Origin: Moniliophthora roreri
Lineage: Eukaryota; Basidiomycota; Agaricomycetes; Agaricales; Marasmiaceae
Direction: 5' to 3'
Length of the DNA stretch: 64,000 bases
Assembly: GCA_001466705.2 (NCBI GenBank)
Contig: LATX02000046.1
Span: 1,054,001 to 1,118,000, forward strand
Positions 35,912 to 47,899 of the stretch are shown piece by piece. A program made the translations under genes and the position numbers. The stretch's first letter is position 1, and each line of letters starts with the position of its first letter. The notes below the pieces were generated by a model that did not search any database, was not told the origin of the DNA, and saw only the letters and a program-made list of their open reading frames with translations.

Positions 35912-37148
35912 ATGTCCCGATTTCCTCGTAAACGAAAGCATTCAGAAGAACGACAACGACTGGACTCAGAGCCAGATTTATCTCTGTTTATTCAAGCTCA
36001 CGAAGCAGACGTAATGCGTGGTTCTCAAGCTCTGGTTGCAGCCAAATCATTGGAGGCCATCCAAAGCAATTCTCGGTCCAATACAAGCATCGGCAGTGCG
36101 CTTATCCGATGGGGTGGAGAGTCAAGTTCTCAGTTTACGCGGAAATTTGCTACCGATAAAGACGAAAACGAATGGGTCGACGATGAGGAAGGTGGAAATT
36201 GGGTAGATAGGTACGATTGTTTCTACTACTTCAATGAAAGGATTTCGAGGCGAGATACTAGTACTACCTCTGAAAAGCTGAATATGAAACTTCAAGACCG
36301 AGAAATTTGTAACATTGATAACCTAGTCTTCTTGCATTCCTTTCTTCTCTCAGAACCTGGGACCCGAACTGATGGTTACACTTCGCAGATACGATGCTCG
36401 ACTACTACTCGATCAGGATACGTTCACGTACACCCAACCTTCAGAGTTCCTCGCAGAAAGTAGCACATTTGATGACTCGGATGGTTGGTCAGACCTGCCA
36501 TCAGACGCAGAAGACACTTTTTTCTTCACGCCTGATGAAGCAGAAGATTATCATCGTGATAAACGGCGACGTGCTATAGACAGGAGTTGGGAGGAGAGGC
36601 TCAAAGCCAGGATGCATGAAGACGGTGAATTAGCTGAAGATGTTTGGGGTGGTAGTGATGAAGAGGTGGGTTCTATTGTATCTTTCTCGACGCTTCCCAG
36701 CCAATCTCTTTGCTTGACACAGCCGGAGGACGCACAGAAAGACCTCATGCGACGGACGGCGAAACATATTCTATCCTCACCCAACCCAGCTCAGCTCGAA
36801 ATGCGTATTTTAGCTAATCACGGCGGTGACAAACGCTTTGCTTTTCTGCGTGGCAGGTGGAGCCGGTCGTGGCAGATTATCAAGCGTAATTTGAGGATTG
36901 AATTGGAGGAAGAAGAGAGAAGGAGAAGCGGTCTGGGCAATTTGGCGGATTATGGTGACAGTAGTGAAGAAGAGGATGTGAACAGGGACCCCGATTCGGA
37001 GCTAGTACAAGCAGCAGCAGTGACTGACGAATCTACTCCTAATACGTCGCCGGCTCAAGAAGTAGGAAAATCTGAAGTGGAGAAAGAAGCAAGGCGGGCG
37101 AGAGCGAAAGAATGGATAGCCAAACGGAGGGAAGCTTCGAAACCTTGA
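35912..37148 (+). CDS. Conserved fungal charged protein, possible SURP-like segment
   Basis: Three exons, 35912-36210, 36389-36665 and 36723-37148, join in frame for 333 residues. The N terminus MSRFPRKRKHSEERQRL is a likely nuclear localisation signal. The middle is acidic (WVDDEEGGNWVDRYDARLLLDQD, DDSDGWSDLPSDAED). After exon 3 starts, RRTAKHILSSPNPAQLEMRI then LANHGGDKRFAFLRGRW weakly resembles a SURP (suppressor-of-white-apricot) fold. The C terminus alternates acidic and Arg/Lys-rich helices (EEEERRRSGLGNLADYGDSS, KEARRARAKEWIAKRREASK). I infer a nuclear, perhaps RNA-processing, protein; the SURP match is tentative. The first intron is long for this genome (178 nt) and may hide a small exon. 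Confidence 0.65.
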
Positions 37149-39309
37149 GACCATGAAATCTTCCTCGGTCGCGGGTATGACCACAACAAGCCCGAGTGCA
37201 ATGGGCCTGCCATGTGGTGGTTCGTGCAACCGCCTCTCTTTCGGCTTGCCCAACAAGCTTCGAAACACCCGATAACCAGCGGCCCCTAAGATTTAAAGTA
37301 CGCAACGCCTCTTTCCTCTTTGTCATTGCTTAACCCAGCTGTGTAGACCTCGAACTAGCATTTAACTATATCATCATATCCCATACGCGCGCATTGTCGA
37401 GGGTCTTAGATGGACTACACATACTACCTCGCATTATCGTGCACTTCGCATAGCGTAATCAATTTCGTTTCTCGAAAAACCCTTTGTCAACGGTATTCAC
37501 GCCCGACCACAAGTGAAGCGGAACGCTCAAGGCTGGCCAATGTGACTGTGAATGGGTGTGAAGGTGCCAGACCAGAATGTTCGCGAATTTCGAACAAACA
37601 TTTGACAAACACGCCCCGTGAAAATCCGTGATGAGTAAGCTCGCTCCAACTTGGCCTCTTACCACCACCGCGACAGCTCACTGCTAGCACTTCTACCCTC
37701 TCAAGGTGTGTCTTAGTTTGTTTCCATAATGTACTTGCTGATATCCTTCGCCAGCTAGCTCGAATAATCCTCAAGCCCTCAAGATTCCAAGCTCACCGCG
37801 TCGTACTCCCCCGTTTTTCCCTTCTACTCTTGCCAGCGACCCTATGTTAGCACGGAAATACGCTGGACCTCTCGGCGTTTGTTACACCCATGTTTCATTC
37901 ATGTCGTACTGCCTACATGTTGATGCATCGATCATACCCACCGCATCCTACCTGCGGTGACTTCTTATTGCAAGATTGCACCCTCGCTGGAGGTCATTTT
38001 CTCAGCGAAGGTTGTGGCTGGAGGCTCGGATCTCTGATACCGGTAACGTTGTGGGTGCCGAGTATCAATGATTCTATCGTCGAGACAGCCAAGTTACCTC
38101 CCAAACGATTGCTTCCATCAACCAAAGTGATCCGTTTACCTCAATTAATCTGCGGCACTATGATCCTCGAAGCCTATAACTGAGACCTCGCTGCTACGCC
38201 ACGTCTCAAATGATCACGAAGTGACCAAGATCTATTATCCTCGATACACGAGGAAGCAAATCTACTTCAAAGCGAACCTTCGTGCACCAAATCGACTGCT
38301 ACCAAACATAAATTTTACGTCACCTGTCGGGACCAATGCCCTCTACATTCTGCTTCTGGCGTCGGATGCTGACCGCCTCGTCAATATCATCTAGCTCGCG
38401 CGTGCTGGTGGTAGAGTCAGCGTGGTCTGAAGATGGGCAAATAACGTCGAGGATCTAATGGATAATTCATGCCTCAAGGAAGCCAATTCCGTTCTATACT
38501 CTGATTTCAGCTTGTCGCACCATCTCAACGATACAGCCACCGCTGGATGGGCTCAACGCCTATTGACGGTTGTGACCGTAGCTGGGCCGCTGTGATTTGG
38601 CTGGGGCGATGGCCGAGTTGGAGCATGAACTTCAATTGGCCTATAATCGCCCGATATCTTAATTCATGACATTTAGACTTGATTGTCATGATCAGAATGT
38701 GGTGCCCAGTGATAATTCGAGGACGCCTCCAAGTTTCAAACCTTAAATACAAAGGTTATCCACATGGAACAACGCGTTAATTCATCTTATACCGTCCTGA
38801 GTAATAACGATGAGTATCCTCCGAAGCCCACACCTCACATCGCCTGCTATGACCTTGGCTGCTTTCATCATGCACCCCTTTGCTGTTGGATGTCATTTGT
38901 TGTCAATACCGAAGGTAGCTGACTCTTATCAGCAGAGGAAGTTACTTGGACTAAAGGCGGGCAGAAGATGTCGAGCAAAGCCGAAGAAGTAATCCAGAAA
39001 TAATCTTACTTTCATGCCAATACGAAACCTAAGTTTTGGAGTGCCTTGCTTTTACCTGGAGCACCTCATTGGATGCTACATCGGCACTGTCATAGTGAGA
39101 TGCGGCTGGAACGTGGACTCTGGCACAAAAGCACAGGACCTCCCTTGTATGAGTGTTCGGCCTTTACGTGGCACAAGGGATAAGTACCTGTTACATGGCA
39201 GGGAAACCAACGAATACCTTCTCCTGATTGCCTGTCAGTATGCATACAATATTGTTAATATATTTATGGGTCAAACACATTATAGATTTCTGTACATAGT
39301 ATTGATTCA
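37149..39309. other. Intergenic stretch, no gene supported
   Basis: CpG content is normal here, unlike the adjoining repeat island. Only short frames without motifs are present (for example 37890-38183 and 39014-39388). I see no RNA gene or transposon ends before 39310. Confidence 0.4.
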
Positions 39310-39956
39310 TAGGGCTCCTAACAGATTGGATCAACTCGGATTATCTGACCGGATTGCCTCTCGGATGCGGATTGCAGATGGCAGATAATCTGACGGATAC
39401 AGCACGTGTGCAAAGGTATTTCGACAAACACTAATGTGCTCAAGAGCGAAATCAAGACGTCTGAGGTAAGTTTTCGTCTGCTATTATGGGTTTCTGGAGG
39501 TTTCTGACGAAAAATGAATGCTAAACATCGCTCATGATCCATCTATGGGGTACAGAAAGTCAATCCGACTCAACTTATTGAACGGTGCATCAGAGCATTT
39601 GACCTCCATACCCAAACCTGTGTCCAAATTCAGACAATACTTCCTCTACTTCCAGTCTCTCCAATATCTTGAAAGATACTAAAACATCATATATGATTTT
39701 TCAAGGCTTCTCAAGGTCCTAGCTAGCAGAGTGTTCATGGCTTGGCAGAACATCTGGAGCACAAGGTGGAAATAATTAGAAGCAAATTTTCATTGTGGGA
39801 ACCAGTCCCAACTGCAGGCACTGGTAGTAGTGCCCATCTGCAGGTGACTCTCCATCTGATGGATATCCTCAGATTGCAATCCAGAATGGTAGATTGTGGC
39901 TCTTGACAACAACAATCTGAGTGGATGGATCTGAATCCAATCTGTTAGGAGCCCTA
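39310..39956. mobile_element. Small terminal-inverted-repeat element
   Basis: The 21-bp left end starting TAGGGCTCCTAACAGATTGG at 39310-39330 is perfectly repeated in inverse at 39936-39956. The interval (647 bp) has no transposase, so it resembles a non-autonomous DNA transposon. I found no matching target-site duplication. The left part still contains CpG, the right part almost none. Confidence 0.6.
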
Positions 39957-40274
39957 GTACTTATTGAGAGCACTAGCCAGCTGCAGAGCACATAGGACCC
40001 TTCATCAATCAATGTTAATCAGCCTCACTCACAAGCCAAGTGTATTAGCAACACTTGTACAACATTTGTACTATGTAGCTAGGGCAAGTGACCATGGTTT
40101 GTGTACAAGAGCTTTGGTTACCAGACAGGTCTAATTGTACATCCTCTTGATACACCACCATCATCTATGAATCAGAGCTTCCTGGGTATCCTTCCTTTGA
40201 CACAGTAGGATACTCACTAACACAAAAAGTAATGAGAATGATATCATTAGAACTAATTACACTTTGCTTTCCTT

Positions 40275-40550
40275 TTGCCACATAGCACGTTCTGCATGCC
40301 ACCTTACCATCGTTTGTATACATGCCATGACAGCCCACAAAAGAACTGTTTTATTGGCAGAGTTCAGAAGGGGATGAGTGTCATAGAGGCTGCAGAAAAG
40401 GAGAATATTCCATTGAGCACAGTCTACAAGATATGTGATAAATTCTTTTTAACTGGCTCAACCCATTCTCTCCCACATTCTGGTCACCCTCACAAGATCA
40501 CTGAGCACACAAAATGTCAAATTGTCCAGGAGGCCATTCAAAACTGCTAA
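40275..40550 (+). pseudogene. Tc1/mariner-like transposase N-terminal fragment
   Basis: The reading RVQKGMSVIEAAEKENIPLS followed by TVYKICDKFFLTGSTHSLPH is a homeodomain-like helix-turn-helix followed by the GRP-like linker (HSGHPHKIT) of Tc1/mariner transposases. It stops at 40550 and no DDE catalytic domain follows. It is therefore a dead 5' fragment inside the CpG-poor island. Confidence 0.6.
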
Positions 40551-40599
40551 TATATCAAACCTAGAAAAGACCCACTTTTATTCATTTTACACTACTTTT

Positions 40600-43500
40600 G
40601 AATTGGAACACTTTAATATGACACAAGAATATGGGTAATAAGGACTAGAGTGAGCCCAGTCTGCTAGTCATTGCCTTAGAGAAGCTATGGTACCTTGGAA
40701 AGTATGAAGAGCTATATGATATGCTATACAGAGGTATTGAAGCTGTACTTTCTGACTTATCTATGTATCAGATCCAAAACAGATCACTCCTGAAACCTGT
40801 AGGGAACCTAACTATAGCCCAATGAATGCATTGGCTAGTTAACCAAGCTCTCAAAGTGCTATCAATGGGATTTTAATTTCTATTTTACTTTTCTATAACA
40901 TCTGCAAAGTGCAACCTGCAGTCAAACAGTACAGAGGTACTTAGAGGAGACATCAAAACAGAAAGACAACTTAGAATAGGAACAATCACCAAATGATCCT
41001 CCTCTGAAGCCAATATACAGATCAAAGTCAAAGCAGGCAATCTCTAAATAAGGAGTGCACCAGCAGCCAAACAATATGAGATAAACTAACTAGGTACAAA
41101 GTCATCTTGGTGATGTGCCCAATTTTGGCCTAGACATGAAATTGTGCACTTTTTGTGTCAAATACTAGAAAAAAAGCCCAGAAGTACATGTGATATTCAT
41201 GTGACTTGCTGACCCGCAAGCTCTAATACAGCACCAGGTCTAATAAGTCTAACAATTGACACTGTAACACAATCTAGAGGAGGTTAGTAGTCTATACTAG
41301 CCCCCTACATTACAGTGAAGCATCGCTGTGAGGGTCCTTGGTCAATAAAACAGGCCAGAAACCACTAATTCCAAACACAAAGAAATAGATATCAGTGGGA
41401 TCCACAGTCTAAGTGCACTAGATTGTTCGTTTTGCGATCACATTGCATGATAATGCATCAATAGACTTAAAACCTAATTATTACTATCAATAACTAGTAC
41501 ATGGTTGGAACTTGTTTCTACATGGAGCTTCAAAGACACTCATGCAGATATGATGGCCTTTCCAGGTGTATGTGGAACAACTGATAGGCAATGAGTATGC
41601 CAGAGATTGTGAATAACTCACAAGATCGTATATGGGACAGAAGGAGATTGAATACGGCAGATGTCTAGACCATGACATCCACCAATCTAATGGTAGAAAG
41701 CAGCTACACAGAAGTGAACTGGTGGAAAGGGAAACATATCCGTGTATACAGCCAGTCCAGAACCCATGGCTATGCAGAAGTAGCTATGCAGAAGGATCAT
41801 ATGACCCAGCAATGCTCTGCACAGGGTCAAAAACCCAATAAATCGACCATTTGGTCACCAAATATACCCAATATACCTAATTGCTATGCGGAATTGAACT
41901 TTTAGGCACGAATGCATATGATTTATACCATAAACTAAAACATGCTCATTTTATCTTTTATTTTGTTATTTCCAATTATTATTATGTATATAAAAAGCTG
42001 TACTTGTAGATGCAGGCTCAAGCACTGACTGGTACTTGCACCTTATAGCCCCACACAGCATCAATTTAGACCTCTGCACAGCTTCTTAGACCAAGTCTTT
42101 ATGCACTTGCCAGTCAGTTGCTTCTAGTTGAGCCGAGATTTATATATATATCTTGCCTCACTGTATACAAATCCGATAACCAGTTAATAAACTACTTATG
42201 TTTAAAAACCTACACTTTGTGACCCTTGAGTGCAATACTTGAGTCATCTTAACTAGAGTCTTTAGACTCTGCAATCTAAGCCAGCCAATTGAAGATATAA
42301 AGGGTTCTGTCCCCTTTCTCACTCTGAATCACTTGAGATAGACTCAGTCTTGTAGCAGAGTTGTATAGTGCTTTCTCACTTATAGAAGCATCTGTTGTGG
42401 GTTTTGGTGTGTGTTGTGTGTGTGTGGGTTTTGTGGCTGTGTTTAGCTGCAGAAGCCCTTTTTAGAGAGCTTTTAGAAGTGAAGATAGCATGTAGCTGTC
42501 TTTTAAAGGAGACAGAGTTTCTGCCTCTTCACTGGAAAGAAGGAAATCACTTCCAAAGGACATCCACTACCTATAGATAGATACAATGAGACATAGAAGA
42601 ATATCTAATGCATAAGAAGTCCTAAATAAGACTGAGTATACATTGTTGAAGGAGATAGAAACAGTAACAGCATGTTCTGACCTTGGAAACTTTGGCATCT
42701 AGACTTCTGCCGATGTGCAAATACTAGAAAGGGAAATGCTGTAAAGAGATGGAACGGATACAGCCATCCACTTATAGATACCCAACTTAGAAAAGAGAAA
42801 ATGCAAATTATAGAGTCCAGAATGCCTGGAGACATAGATACCTATGTGGATATGGTCGGATACCCTAGTGGCCAGACTCTGTGACATCTGAATATTCCCT
42901 CTTTTAGTATCTCAGTCACTCATGTATCATTTCCTGAATTATCAGACATTATTTATATTTTTCTGTAGATATATTCCTTGGACCATATATAAGGACAGCT
43001 AGATATTCATAGATAAACAAGTAACTCTGCCCCCTCTGATTGTGAATACATGAAGAGTTTGTTTGGTGTATAAATTTGTGTGCCATTCCAGTTTTGCTTC
43101 CTCACTTCAGGCTCTGGATATTGGTCCTGAGTGACTCTAGAGAGATAGAATCTGATAACGAACTTGCATTGTAAGAGACTAAGAATAACATCTTAAGTGC
43201 ATTGTAGCACTTTTCTAAGAGACACTTTACACCAAGAAGGAGCCTTGAGCACTTGGAGTGTGGCCTGTGTTGGGTATCAGGTTGTAACACACTTAGAGTC
43301 TTAGCAAGGGGTGTGCCTGTGCTGAGCTCTTTGTAGAAATTGGTCTAGGACCTTTTCCAGTACACTGTATGCTGTAGTTGTCTTAAGGAAGTCTTGAACT
43401 CCATAGGGTCAGGCTATATCAGCTATTGAGTCTTTGTATGGGACTGTAGCTCTTGTGTTTATGCTTTGTGCACCATGTTCTTTGTGTTTTGTGTGTGTGT

Positions 43501-43720
43501 TTGTGATATAAACTCTTTTAAAACCATATATACTCCTCTGGAGGTGAACACCTTGAAGTAGATTACTTCAATAAGAGAGAATCAACCTAGCTAAGAGTTT
43601 TGTTGGCATTCTAAGTGCAGCAACTCTGATCACAACGATCCACACTTGCACAACAACCTGAGTTAGACTTTTGGAGGTTATCTTTTGGGTAGTTTTCCAT
43701 TAGTCTTATCTTGGACAAAT
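40600..43720 (+). repeat. Dispersed repeat family C, left copy (interrupted by an LTR-like insertion)
   Basis: Segments 40600-41100 and 42560-43450 match, in inverse, 52130-51440 and 51540-50730, so they are two parts of one repeat split by the insertion at 41111-42531. No protein domain is recognised. It includes a TATA-like GATATAAAC at about 43505. The repeat is probably a retroelement fragment, but its class is undetermined. Confidence 0.6.
41111..42531 (+). mobile_element. LTR-like repeat, copy 1
   Basis: About 1.42 kb, beginning TGATGTGCCCAATTTTGGCC and ending CTGCCTCTTCA, so it has TG...CA termini. It contains a promoter-like TATATAAAAAG (about 41988) and AATAAAC (about 42187), as an LTR would. 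Copies at 45253 and 49925 are similar. No internal retroelement genes lie beside it, so a solo LTR is the simplest reading. A clean target duplication was not found. Confidence 0.55.
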
Positions 43721-43859
43721 TACTGCCACAAGCTGCTTTCCTCTATCAGAAATAATGTTGTTCCATTGATATCTGCAGCCTCAGTCTGGAATGTTCTTGA
43801 CACACATAGATACGGAGGATTTGACTTTCTCTTCAACATCTGCGTTGCAGGGGACCACC

Positions 43860-43860
43860 N
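43860..43860. other. Single N: unresolved assembly join
   Basis: The single N sits exactly where a second copy of the 43017-43730 repeat begins (43871 on). Similar single Ns occur at 44371 and 48424, each at a repeat edge. Order and copy number across these joins should not be trusted. Confidence 0.8.
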
Positions 43861-43870
43861 TAGATATTTG

Positions 43871-44352
43871 TACATGCTCAAGTAACTCTGCCCCCTCTGA
43901 TTGTGAATACATGATGAGTTTGTTTGGTGTATAAATTTGTGTGCCAGTGCTGAACTCTTTGTAGAAATTGGTCTAGGACCTTTTCCAGTACACTGTGTGC
44001 TGTAGCTGTCTTAAAGAAGTCTTGAACTCCATAGGGTCAGACTATATCGGCTATTGAGTCTTTGTACAGGACTGTAGCTCTTGTGTTTGTGCTTTGTGCA
44101 CTGTGTTCTTTGTGTTTTGTGTGTGTGTTTGTGATATAAACCATTTTAAAACCATATATACTCCTCTGGAGGTGAACACTTTGAAGTAGATTGCTTCAAT
44201 AAGAGAGAATCAACCTAGCTAAGAGTTTTGTTGGCATTCTAAGTGCAGTAACTCTGATCACATTGATCCACACTTGCACAACAACCTGAGTTAGACTTTT
44301 GGAGGTTATCTTTTGGGTAGTTTTCCATTAGTCTTATCTTAGACAAATTAAC
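43871..44352 (+). repeat. Second direct copy of repeat family C segment
   Basis: Nearly identical to 43017-43730 (shared AACTCTGCCCCCTCTGATTG and TTTTGGGTAGTTTTCCATTA), but missing the internal stretch of about 220 bp corresponding to 43090-43310. It lies between two single-N joins, so it may be an allele or assembly artefact rather than a true tandem copy. Confidence 0.65.
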
Positions 44353-44371
44353 AGACTGGCAAGTGTGTGGN

Positions 44372-45252
44372 TCTAGTTTCTATTATCTCAATCAAGCCTA
44401 AATACAACAGCTAATTGTGCTGAGGCAATAGTAAGACTACTCTAAAGTGATAACCCAAGCAATCAAAGACTACAGTACTTCTTGTACTGGATACAACCCT
44501 TTTGGTTGTGATCTGTAATACACTTAAGCTGGAAAACTTCTACTCTGGTTGCCTCTCTAAGATGTGTCTACTCAATTTAGAACACACTTAAGCAGGAAAA
44601 CTTCTACTCTTGTAGCCTGTGCCCTTTCTAAGCTGCATTGACACTAGCAAAAAACTAGCTGCCTTCAGAAAGCCACTAAAACTTTCTGATACAAAGTCTT
44701 CTCTTGACTTGAAAATGACTATCTGCTAAAGTGCAGAACAAATATCTGGCTTTGCCGTCACTATCAAGTTTGGTATATAGTCTTATATCTCAACTAGGTC
44801 TACTCTGAGTCCCTAGGGCCTGATGTGATTTCTCTACACAAACAATAGCCACATACAAATATCACATAGTGGTGGGGCAGATTCCTCTTGCTCCCACCTA
44901 CAAAATGGCTGGCCTTATATACTGCTGGAAACAAATATCTACAATAAAATTATAATAATAGGTATATATTGCACTGATCACAGGAAAAATCACAAAATGA
45001 ACATATATGGGTTCAGTCCCTTGTCACAATAGTAATCCCATACTATATATAGGTATGCAGGTCACCAATAAATACAATCTTGGGTATTGGAAGCACGACT
45101 CAAGCTAGGCCCTCTGTGCAGTATATGGGTATCTAGGTTTGGAATCTATTGCTACTGCATAGAAGTTCCTTATCCCATTTTTCAATGGTCATTTGAAAAG
45201 TATATAAAATTGGTATATTACTGGAACAGTCAGTAGTTCAGTTTGGAGGAGA
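44372..45252. other. CpG-poor spacer in the repeat island
   Basis: AT-rich, with two near-repeats of AACACACTTAAGC-type sequence (about 44518 and 44580). No coding or terminal-repeat signal recognised. Confidence 0.35.
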
Positions 45253-46705
45253 TGATGTGCCTAATTTTGGCCTAGACACAAAATCATGCACTTTTTACAT
45301 TAAATACTAGAAAAAGAGCCCAGAGTACATGTGATATTCACATGACTTGATAATCTGAGAGCTCTAATATAGCATCTAAGCTTTAAGCACTGAGTCTAAT
45401 AAGTCTAATAATTGACACTGTAACACAATTTAGATGAGGTTAGTAGACTATACTAGCCCTCTACATTACAGTGAAGCATTGCTGTGAGGATCCTTGGTCA
45501 ATAAAATGGGCCAGAAACCACTAATTCTGAATACAAAGGAATGGATATCAGCAGGATCCACAGTCTAAGTGCACTAGATTGCTTGCTTTGCAATCACATT
45601 GCATGATAATGCATCAAGAGACTTGTCATTTCATTATTACTATCAAAACTAGTACATAGTTGGAACTTGTTCCTATGTGGAGCTTTGGAGACACTCCCAG
45701 GCAGATATAATGACCTATCCAGATGTACACAGGACTGATGATGGGCAGTGCACATGCAGGAAATCAATAATGACCTACAAGGTTGTACACAGAATGGAAG
45801 GAGATTGAATACGATAGATGTCTAGACCATGATATCCACCAATCCAATGGTAGAAGGCAGCTATGCAGAAGTAAACCAGTAAAGAGGGAGATGTTCCTAT
45901 ATACAAAGCCAGTCCAGAACCAGGTGCTACATAGAAGTAGCTATGTGGGAAAATCCTTTGACCCAGCAATGTTCTGTGCAGGGTCCAAAACATAATAAAT
46001 CAACCATTTTGGTCACCAAGTATACCCAACATAGCTAATTGCTATGCAGAATCAGACTTTTATGCACGAACATGTACAATTTATACTCTAAAACTAGATC
46101 GCGTTTGTTTGTCTTTTTTTTGTTATTTCCAATTATTATTCTGTATATAAAGAGCTGTACTTTTAGATGCAGGCTCAAGCACTGACTGGTACTTGCACCC
46201 TATAGCCCCATGCAGTGTCAATTTAGACCTCTGCACAGCCTTTAGACCAAGTCTCTATCACTTGCCAGTCAGTTGCTTCTAGTCAAGCCAAGATTTATAT
46301 ATATATCTTGCCTCACTGTATACATTTGGTTATAACCAACCAATAAACCACTTATTTTAAAACCTATACTTTGTGACCCTTAAGTGCAACACTTGAGTCA
46401 TCCTAACTAGAGTCTTTAGGCTCTACAACCTTATACCAACCTAAGCTGGTCAATTGAAAGTATAAAGGGTTCTGTCCCCTTCACACTCTGAATTATACTT
46501 GAGACAGACTTGGTCTCTTAGTGGACTACACAGTGCTTTATTACTTATAGAAGCTTCTATTGTGGGTTTTAGTGTGTGTTGTGTGTTGTGTGTGTGTGTG
46601 AGTCTAGTAGCAGCTCTTAGTTGCAGAAGCCCCTTCTAGAGAGCATTTTGGAGTGAAGATAGCTTGTAGCAGTTCTTCATAGCAGATAGAGTCACTGCCT
46701 CTTCA
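45253..46705 (+). mobile_element. LTR-like repeat, copy 2
   Basis: Direct copy of 41111-42531, beginning TGATGTGCCTAATTTTGGCC and ending TGCCTCTTCA. Same internal order, including the TATATAAAG box (about 46144) and a GT-rich run near 46575. Differences from copy 1 are scattered along the length, so the copies are old. Confidence 0.55.
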
Positions 46706-46711
46706 ACAGAA

Positions 46712-47297
46712 GTAGCTAGAGCTTGGCTAAGCACAAGAAGTGAAAAATATATGTTCAAAATACTCAACAGTAATATAGTCTCATTGGAACACTGAAATTG
46801 TTCACCAATATGTTGGACTGGTAATGCAGTCATACATGTGTAGAGAAAAATACCAAGTTTCTCTTCCAAGCTGACATAATGGGAGTTCTCAACCCCCAGC
46901 CAGCAGAGCTCTGCAAGGAGAAAATTGAAGATATGCTTGTGGACCCCAAGCTTGCCCACTAAGTGCAGAAGTGTGATATGGTTGTTGAGTGGTGGTGGTG
47001 AAAGCAAGATGATAGAGGGCTGCTGCATATGCAGCCAGCTGAAATATGTGTCCAGCAAGAAGGACAGGCAGAGATTGACAGCATTCTTCAATCACTGCTT
47101 CACAGCAAGATATTAAAGATTGATGTGATTGATGTGACAGATGTGACAGTTACTCAAAAGGTTTGTTTATTCAACTTTGTACTACTGTCACTCTGAATTG
47201 ACTGGGCCATCATGTGATGACAGACCCAAGCAAAAAGCTGGATCAAAAGCTGGTGGAAAGCTGCAAAAAAGCTGCAGCTTTTTTTTACCAAACAGGC
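46712..47297 (-). mobile_element. PIF/Harbinger-like transposase fragment with one terminal repeat
   Basis: The minus frame contains HYVSLEEKLGIFLYTCMTAL followed by PVQHIGEQFQCSNETI, the helix-turn-helix region common to fungal Harbinger transposases. The catalytic DDE part is missing. Downstream on the plus strand the element ends ACCAAACAGGCCC followed by TTA at about 47300; GGGCCTGTTTGGT termini and a TTA target are typical of PIF/Harbinger. The matching left terminus was not found, so the element is truncated. Confidence 0.6.
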
Positions 47298-47899
47298 CCT
47301 TATAGTATAAATATGCTATATAGTTATGCTACAAAGCAGAACAGGTATATAGCATAAGCATCAGATACAAAAAGTCAAGTTATGTAGCATATATGTAATG
47401 TGATTTCAAAGCATAAAGGAATAATATATTCTGTGTGGTAATGGTTATTACACACTATGTCTAAAAACAAGGTGTGCATGCTCAATATAGCATAACTATT
47501 GCAAAAGTTGAAGTTGACTTATAGTATAGTTGTGCAATACTGTAGCATTTCAAGCAGTTTGAATGCAGATGTGACCAGTGACCAGATGTCTGAAATTTGG
47601 GCTTTGGCTGATAGATAAGTGACCTGTGACATGTTTAAATATGTATGAGAATAGTTTGCCTAATATTGAGCTTTAAGGTATTCAATAGTCTCTTAAATCT
47701 TTTGCTTTGAGATTGCAAGTTAGTACAGTTGAGATGTTATTTTTGAGTTTCTCAGCTAATTTTTTGGATTCAACCTATCACTTTGTGACCAGTGACCAAC
47801 ATGACATTTCAAGCAAACAGAAGTGCCCTGTAATCTATAATGTTCAAAGTGCTTGAAATGTTACAGTACATAAAGATGGAGAAAGTTAGAATATAAAGG
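47298..47899. other. AT-rich spacer without recognised content
   Basis: Very low CpG. Some internally repetitive phrases (ATGTAGCATA-type, near 47300-47420), but no coding or terminal-repeat signal. Confidence 0.35.

Noticed and set aside
41632..41841. Short frames inside the LTR-like repeats (also 45783-45995)
   Set aside because: Two copies of the same repeat give similar short frames without any domain; not genes.
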